DNA of 64,000 nucleotides, from the NCBI GenBank assembly GCA_008973525.1, contig WACJ01000405.1, positions 620,001 to 684,000 on the forward strand, in the 5' to 3' direction. The notes below the pieces were generated by a model that saw only the letters and a list, made by a program, of their open reading frames with translations, was not told the DNA's origin and ran no database searches. The stretch comes from Stenopsyche tienmushanensis. Taxonomy: Eukaryota; Arthropoda; Insecta; Trichoptera; Stenopsychidae. Positions 58,402-64,000 of the stretch are shown here, piece by piece (position 1 is the first letter of the stretch; each line of letters starts with the position of its first letter). Made by a program: the position numbers and the translations under genes.

Positions 58402-59256
58402 TGGTGATGACTCGACATCCATGGGAAGTGGAATCGACGGGCAACGAAGCCCTCGCCAGAATTCGAGCGTGGATGCGGGATAATTACCTGCAGTTGGTGG
58501 CCGAGAAAACGGAGGCAATGATATGCAGCTTGTTATTGGAGAACACGAGGTAGAATACAGCAAAACGCTGAGATACCTCGGAATCCTCATGGATAACAAG
58601 CTGACCTTTAGCAAAACACATAGAAGAAGCTGCACAGAAGGCGCAGAAGGTGGCCAGTGAGCTTAGACGGCTCATGCCCAGCATTGGAAGGCCAAAGCCG
58701 TACAGAAGACATACCATAAACGAGGTAATACACTCGATCCTTCTGTATGGAGTCCGATAGTGGCACGAGTCCGCTCAGACGCAACACCAACAGAAAGAAG
58801 CTCGCCAGGGTCCACAGCCACAGAGAGCACTCCGAGTCATCCGCAGCGTACAGGATAGTGTCCGAAGACGCAGAAAACTCCTGAAACAAGCACTCGGGGT
58901 AGCCGAGCTCAACGTTGACAACATGGTCCACAGCATGATGGAAAGCAAGAAGAACTGGGACCTTTGGAGCGACTACATAGAAGAGATTCTGAGCGCCAAA
59001 TAGGGCAGTGAAAGAGAGAGACGCAGAGCGCAACAGCCTCTCCAACACTAAAATAGGACCAACTAAAAGGCCAAACTACCTGTTCTCCTGAAGCAATGTG
59101 GAAAACAATACTAGGGGACCAGAGAAGGAACAAAGAAGGTAGTTTAATGGGTAGCAATCCTACACTACCCGAGAAAGGTGTCTTGCGCTCACTTATAGCC
59201 GAGCCCATCCATAGGCAACTATGGATGTGAAGATTCACATTCCACTTGAAAAAAAA
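58402..59256 (+). mobile_element. R1-clade LINE, 5'-truncated and internally deleted, copy 2
   Basis: It shares about 1 kb of homology with the minus-strand copy at 41588-42826 and ends in an A-run at 59249-59256 after attcacattccacttg. It begins just after the catalytic FADD box. Relative to copy 1 it keeps the segment copy 1 lost after FAD, but lacks about 340 bp covering the GRWTHRLI and zinc-knuckle region: text passes from VQDSVRRR straight to KLLKQALGVAE. So the two copies carry different deletions. Confidence 0.85.
58408..59000 (+). pseudogene. R1-clade LINE ORF2 fragment
   Basis: Pieces in order on the plus strand: RHPWEVESTGNEALARIRAW, LQLVAEKTEAMI, KTLRYLGILMDNKLTFSKH (the YLGxxxDxxLxF motif), ASELRRLMPSIG, INEVIHSILLYGVR, a stop, then WHESAQTQHQQKEARQ, RALRVIRSVQDSV and, after the deletion, QALGVAELNVDNMVHSMMES and LWSDYIEEILSAK. 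Together with copy 1 it documents most of the RT thumb and C-terminal half of this element. Stops and frameshifts make it inactive. Confidence 0.85.
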
Positions 59257-60349
59257 GAGTACCATATCCATTATCGAATCCATAGAAGATTTTTCTAAGA
59301 AAAATATTTTCTCATGAGTAGTTTTCTATTGTCTTTCGCTTAATTTGAATACGATTAAGTTTGAATGCTCATATGTCTAAATTTGTAACAGATATTCCGT
59401 GAGGCAATGACATCATCAGTGGACTATTTGACGATTTAGATAATTCAATGTGATACGGTTAAGCAGAGAACGCCTTTGTGATGTGCCTCTAAAAGCGATG
59501 GTGAATGTAAAATTTGGTCCAAACATAGGGAGGCTGATATATCCAGAGGGAGAGATGAAATGTGGTGACTATGTTTTCCTTTTAGGATGCAACTGAACTA
59601 AATTTATGACATACGGTATTCGACATAAAGTGCATTTATATAAATAAGTGGTTGCCTTTCTTCGTGCAATATTGATAGCCATACAAAACTTAATTTGGAT
59701 ATTGGATTACATAGAGAATAGACAAACTTACATGTTGTAGTTTTCTACCACATGCTGGTATTAAATTTGTATATTTTATTCCCTTGATTATTTCATATAT
59801 CGATTTGGTTTGGTATTTCTTGAATGTATGAGATAAGCCCACTTATCTTAAACCTATTTATGAAATTAGAATTAGTAGACTTATTTCAACGCTGAAAGAT
59901 TATTATTTTTAGCATGTATATAAATATATTTAACCTTATAAATGCCGAGCTCATAGATTTGTGCGTTTTGCCACTTCAACAATAGACAAAAAGTAATCTA
60001 ATCTTTATACTTATTCAAACATATTTATTTAACAAATAATATACACATGTCAATCCATATTTTTTTGAACTAAAATATTATTCAAACAATAATTATCAAC
60101 TAATTTTAGAGCATCAAAACTTGCTTAAAAATCTGTTTTTAAGTCAAAATTACAGCTTAAAGCTTTATTGCTAATTTCCATTTTAAAAAAAGCAGTTGAT
60201 ATTTGCTTTACGTAAAATATAAGAAAAAGGTTTTCCTGAAGAATTCTGCTGAAAATTGCGGAGATGCATCAAATATTCAGGCGATTTAAATTATGTGAAA
60301 AAATCCAATATTCGGCTTTTATTACATTTTAGATTGTTCCATAAAAAGG
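59257..60349. other. AT-rich DNA, no gene seen; old repeat similarity at 59.9-60.2 kb
   Basis: A gtgaatgtaaaatttggtcc box near 59500 resembles the 13.15- and 54.95-kb boxes. At 59935-60200 the sequence resembles 48.43-48.70 kb: each has a GTGCGTTTT-type start and a TTTTTxxGTCAAAAT box about 150 bp later. The element class is unknown. Confidence 0.3.
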
Positions 60350-60860
60350 CCACTTTTCTCGAAAACAGCTTTGACCCACTTCGGGAGTATTTAAAGGTTC
60401 CCTAGGGAGTACCGATAGTAACCGAATCTCTAACCGGAAATTGATGGATAGTCGAGAATTGTTATTTCAAGCGTCATCTGTTCCATTCTTCTATTTTAAG
60501 AGCGGACATTAGTCGAGTCCGGCATGAAATGTGGCCATCCTTCCTTGAACTTATTATAAATTACTCCGGGTGTGGGCATGGTCATGGAGTCCGGCCGGAC
60601 CCTGAGGTCAGAGTCAGGACCTGCGGGATTTCGGGCATTAGTCCGGGGATTACCGCAGCCCAGACATCACATGAAGATTACGTCTATCGCAAATCCCGAG
60701 GTCGGAGAGCGCCCGCAGCTTCCAAACTGTTTTTTGAACTTGCTGAACTTCGGCAAAGATAGGAAGTCTCTCCTGAGCGGAGGATTTACACATAAGCCAT
60801 TGTGCATTCTGTGTGATATTGAATCCACATTATCGAACACTGCTAATTGAACTAATGCAT
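60350..60860. other. GC-rich unique block
   Basis: This is the most GC-rich unique stretch in the window. It contains the palindrome GTCCGGCCGGAC (60589-60600), several GTCCGG/CCGGAC boxes and GAGTCAGGACCTG. Three overlapping frames of 77-92 codons on both strands show no known domain, so coding is not claimed. It could be a CpG-type promoter, a conserved element or an unrecognised repeat. Its motif GGACC/GGTCC recalls family B, but no alignment could be made. Confidence 0.3.
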
Positions 60861-61203
60861 CTATGTAATTTATTAAAGAGCATCCACTAGACAGCGATCG
60901 CCCAAACATGCTGTTTGCATGGACAAACCAAACAAACCAAAATTAATAATATCACTCGATGTTCTTGGATAATTCTAATGACTTAAAATTAGTATAAAGT
61001 GTTATTGTTATCATTCGGCCTTTAATTTCATCATTTTGTCCATCGTTTATCATCATTTGTGCTTCTATGAGAATGCTAAACACGAGACAATATATACTTT
61101 GCATTTATGAACCGAAACCTCATTTTTTGTCAAATAATTTTGATGCTGGCTTCTGATACTTATAAAATAACCTTTGCACAAGGTTATACATACAAACTCT
61201 TTT
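60861..61203. other. AT-rich DNA, nothing seen
   Basis: No coding or repeat signal except that the lower part may belong to the Tigger fragment ending at 61250. Confidence 0.4.
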
Positions 61204-61250
61204 GTGAATATAGCGTAGTCTCTACCTTTACGTTATAGAAGGGTTAACTG
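61204..61250 (-). mobile_element. Tigger/pogo-type terminal fragment, right end
   Basis: On the minus strand from 61250 the text is CAGTTAACCCTTCTATAACG, preceded by TA at 61251-61252. It matches the end at 25264 (CAGTCAACCCTCCTATAGCG) at 17 of 20 positions. The left boundary of this copy was not found. Confidence 0.55.
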
Positions 61251-61252
61251 TA

Positions 61253-62342
61253 TTTTACTTTTTCTGCAACTTAGGATTGTCCAGATGAGTAACTTAAAAT
61301 CCTCAATCTTTTTCTAATCTAAATCAATGGTTGTTTTAGCTAACATATTTTTAATTTGTTGCTGTTTTTAATGATCATTAAAATTTGACAGCAAAAAAAT
61401 AACGATTACTAATTTGAACAGTCAATAATATTTCACCCTCCTGAATAACAAAGCTTAGATTTTCTTTATATTTGAACTGTTTCTGGTGTAAAACTTCCAA
61501 CTTCATTTAAATAATTAAGCCGTTTTATAATTATGGAACTTCTTCCAAATTGGCTCAATAAACAGTAGCTATAAAAGACTCCTCCTATCCTGCAATAACG
61601 CAGGACAAGACGCGTGGCATCAATGTCTATCTTAGCATAGACAAGGTTTTTTGTCGGGTCTACTACAACTTGATCCCGAATCTAATATTGCACGAAGGAC
61701 TCTGTGAGCATTTCGTCCATCGTTTATCACTCAGATCCTGTTTTTTGTGAATTTGAATTTGCTTTCAGTGAGCAGCATCATCTTTAATATCTTGGCGTCT
61801 TGAATAAACATTAATATGTAAAGGGAAAAAATACCCATTGCCCTAATGAAATATGAAATATATACTAATGAAATAAAAATATATTATTATAGCATCATTA
61901 CTTCAATGCTTGAAGTGACAAAAATGTGCAGTTAAATTTAACGGCATAATTTCAATTATCTTAATTAAAAATTTACACAGCTTTGCCCACATTAACGTGA
62001 CAATATGCTTAATTTAATTAACCGGTTCTGTGTAAATAAAAGTGAAATTCTCCTGCGGTTTCTAAATAAGCTCTTATATCGAGCTTTAATTAGTTGAAGT
62101 GGTACTTTTTTCGCTAATGCATTTTTTACCCAAGTTGGAGATAAAAATAATGGGGACTTGCTATATTGGATCTTAAATCTGGTATTATTACAAAAGAGGC
62201 TATTCAGAAAAGCTTAGTCAATAGATTTAATCTAGTATATATTTTTGAACTTTACCGAAATGGAAAATATTAAATTAATGACAAATATTTTTTTTATGCG
62301 TTCACGTCGCTTCACGGACGCATTGTTATTAGTTGCAATATA
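61253..62342. other. Unique DNA, no gene seen
   Basis: The patch 61590-61740 is GC-richer and has a near palindrome GTCTAT-CTTA-GCATAGAC. The patch 61960-62100 has several AATTA and TTAATTAA cores. The rest is AT-rich; short frames only. Confidence 0.4.
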
Positions 62343-63375
62343 CACTTAAACCTTTTTTTGTGCGGTAGATACGTTCCGCGGAAAATCGCACAAAAAAAGC
62401 TAATGACATTCATAGGAAAAATTAATATGAATTCCATAGATTTTAAATATCGCATAACTTTGAAACAGCTATATAAAATATATCCAAAATCGCATTAAAA
62501 AAAATTATAAAAAAAAACAGGAAAACAATAAGGAAAAAAAATAATTATTTTGGTAACATTTAAAAGAGGTCTTGCGTCATTGGTAAAATTTTAAGAATGT
62601 CTGACATCTGGCATCTCAAATGCCAGACATCCACTAGAGAAAAAAGTAGTCAAAATCGTCCTCCTCCTCGGAAGAAATAATATACCCAGTGTCAATGTCA
62701 TCATTGTTCTGTGTAGATTTTCTCTTTCCAACGATATAATTCAAAATTAGTGTTACTATAGCCCCCAACTCAAAAAATAAATAAATCACAAAATGGCGAC
62801 AGTTTAAAAAAAAATCAGTCAAATCATTTTTTGACATTATTTTGTTAAAATTTTAATTTTTTTTTTAATAGTTAAAAAATAAATTTTGACATAAATCTGG
62901 TAGGAATAATAGAGGGTTATATAGAAAATATTTTTACCTAGTTTGAAGTAATTTTTTTATTAAAAATTTGAGATATGATGTCAACCGTGTTGATAAACGT
63001 AGTTTCGAGAAAAACGCGTTAAAAGATTTCATTATGGTAGGACCGGCCAAGTTGCCGCGTCACTAAAATAGCTATAACTCTGTAAGTAGTTGGAATTTTG
63101 GAAATTCCTTTGGAGATTATATTTTTAAAAGTTAAAGCGTTGGAAAAATGCAACAAAAAAAAACATTTTTTTCAAAATTCTAAGCTAGAATTAAGGCGTG
63201 GTCGTATATTCAGCGATAGCAGAACATGATTACACAGTCCCAAATTATAATTTTTTCCGAATTTCGGTTCGTGTTGATGATTTATTTCCCATTTTATCCA
63301 AAATATCTCGATACAACTTTTTTGCTTTTAAAAAAACCGCATAACTTCAAAATCGCACATAAAGAGGTTTGAGTG
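62343..63375 (+). mobile_element. Tigger-like element family A, longest copy
   Basis: The left end, CACTTAAACCTTTTTTTGTG, follows TA (62341-62342). The right end is cataaagaggtttgagtg at 63375, followed by CA instead of TA. Inside are the box aacagctatataaaatatat, the nested hairpin at 62596-62632, an acidic-tail coding remnant on the minus strand (62634-62730), tctggtaggaataatagagg, and tttatccaaaatatctcgat. At 1033 bp it is too short for an intact Tigger and has no DDE domain. Of the five copies this one is the best guide to the consensus. Confidence 0.85.
62634..62750 (-). pseudogene. Acidic C-terminal tail of Tigger-like transposase (remnant)
   Basis: The minus strand reads NYIVGKRKSTQNNDDIDTGY then IISSEEEDDFDYF. 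The GKRKSTQNND-IDTGY text is shared, in the coding sense of that copy, by the 34.7-kb element. This and its acidic, D/E-rich composition suggest the end of the parent transposase gene. Upstream codons do not match a DDE domain, so only the tail survived the deletion that made this non-autonomous element. Confidence 0.5.
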
Positions 63376-64000
63376 CACTCAATTATGAATTTTCCGCCGT
63401 AGATTTCGATTTCTAAATTCAATATTATCTATACTTTATATGCATCAATAACAACTGCTAAAGTGTTAACATTTTTAAAAATTGATTACTTTTCCAAGTT
63501 AATATTTTATGCAACAAAAGGGTTTAATATGGATCTTAATACATTTTTAAAATTCAAAAGACAAAGATTAAAAGATTCGTTATGTGAAAAATTTTGTCCA
63601 TTTTTCAGTGAAAGGATCATTTTATGAATTTTAACTAACATCTATATGAATCGTGTTATAGGAATACCGAGCTATACGAGGATTGCTTGTATTATATTTA
63701 ATGTATCTATCAATTAATTTTCTTAAGTATTCACTAATTAAATGCCAAAAAATAAGGATAAATCTGAATAAAGACGATCAAAAATATCAATGTACTCGAT
63801 TTACTATTTTTTCTTGCTTGGGTATTTTTTCAATGACCTGATTTACTATGCTAAAACTTATATGAACAAATACTTACAGATATCTTATCAATAGAATAAT
63901 CGACTCGATTATATTTTAATCATTAATGGGTTTATTTAAAAGGGGCGTAAGTCTACAATCCGACATTTGATAGCAATAATTTTTATAAATTTATGCTAGT
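63376..64000. other. AT-rich DNA to the window end, no gene seen
   Basis: No frame above chance length and no repeat shared with the rest of the window. Confidence 0.45.

Noticed and set aside
58608..59283. 146- and 124-codon minus-strand frames
   Set aside because: Shadows of the plus-strand R1-clade LINE copy 2.

Overview
The window looks like nuclear DNA of an arthropod, most likely an insect. It is AT-rich (about two thirds by eye, not counted) and has no densely packed genes, operons or ribosome-binding sites. Everything recognisable as coding is the remains of eukaryotic transposable elements: Tigger/pogo, mariner, and Jockey- and R1-clade LINEs. I found no convincing exon of a host gene, no tRNA, rRNA or known microRNA, no CRISPR array and no viral genome. 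Open frames of 60-120 codons occur, but all unassigned ones look like chance frames.

Layout. 0-5 kb: an inverted pair of a 100-bp repeat (family B), a possible hAT end, a 14-G run and a GC-richer unique block. 5.2-5.75 kb: a Tigger-like copy (family A). 6-18.8 kb: mostly AT-rich unique DNA with several GC-richer blocks and one B copy. 18.9-19.5 kb: a broken mariner beside a palindromic-core repeat (family P). 20-24.5 kb: unique DNA and one P copy. 24.8-26.4 kb: long repeat E, a Tigger end, a 65-bp tandem array derived from a mariner catalytic motif, and a P fragment. 26.8-27.2 kb: an enhancer-like block. 27.5-28.7 kb: a B copy and a short A copy. 31.6-31.9 kb: mariner C-terminus and inverted repeat. 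32-33 kb: a P copy and a GC-richer block with a strong hairpin. 34.7-38.9 kb: two A copies, one carrying a Tigger transposase remnant. 41.6-42.8 kb: R1-clade LINE on the minus strand. 44.6-47.1 kb: a P copy and a second Tigger family with CENP-B-type helix-turn-helix remains. 49.7-51.8 kb: P, a mariner-type end, E, and a 5'-truncated Jockey LINE with clean 14-bp target duplications. 54-59.3 kb: P and B copies and a second R1-clade copy. 60.3-61.3 kb: a GC-rich block and a Tigger end. 62.3-63.4 kb: the longest A copy.

No element here appears able to move: all transposase and reverse-transcriptase frames are truncated, frameshifted or deleted. The window therefore reads as an intergenic or large intronic region that has accumulated cut-and-paste and copy-and-paste insertions. 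GC-richer unique islands lie between the insertions and may be conserved regulatory DNA. Two repeat groups are not ones I recognise: family P, whose ten members vary but mostly share a hairpin core followed by a CCAAG-type box, and family B, which has a GGTCCG...CGGACC palindrome. They are the best candidates for undescribed families. I found no coherent multi-gene biological system.
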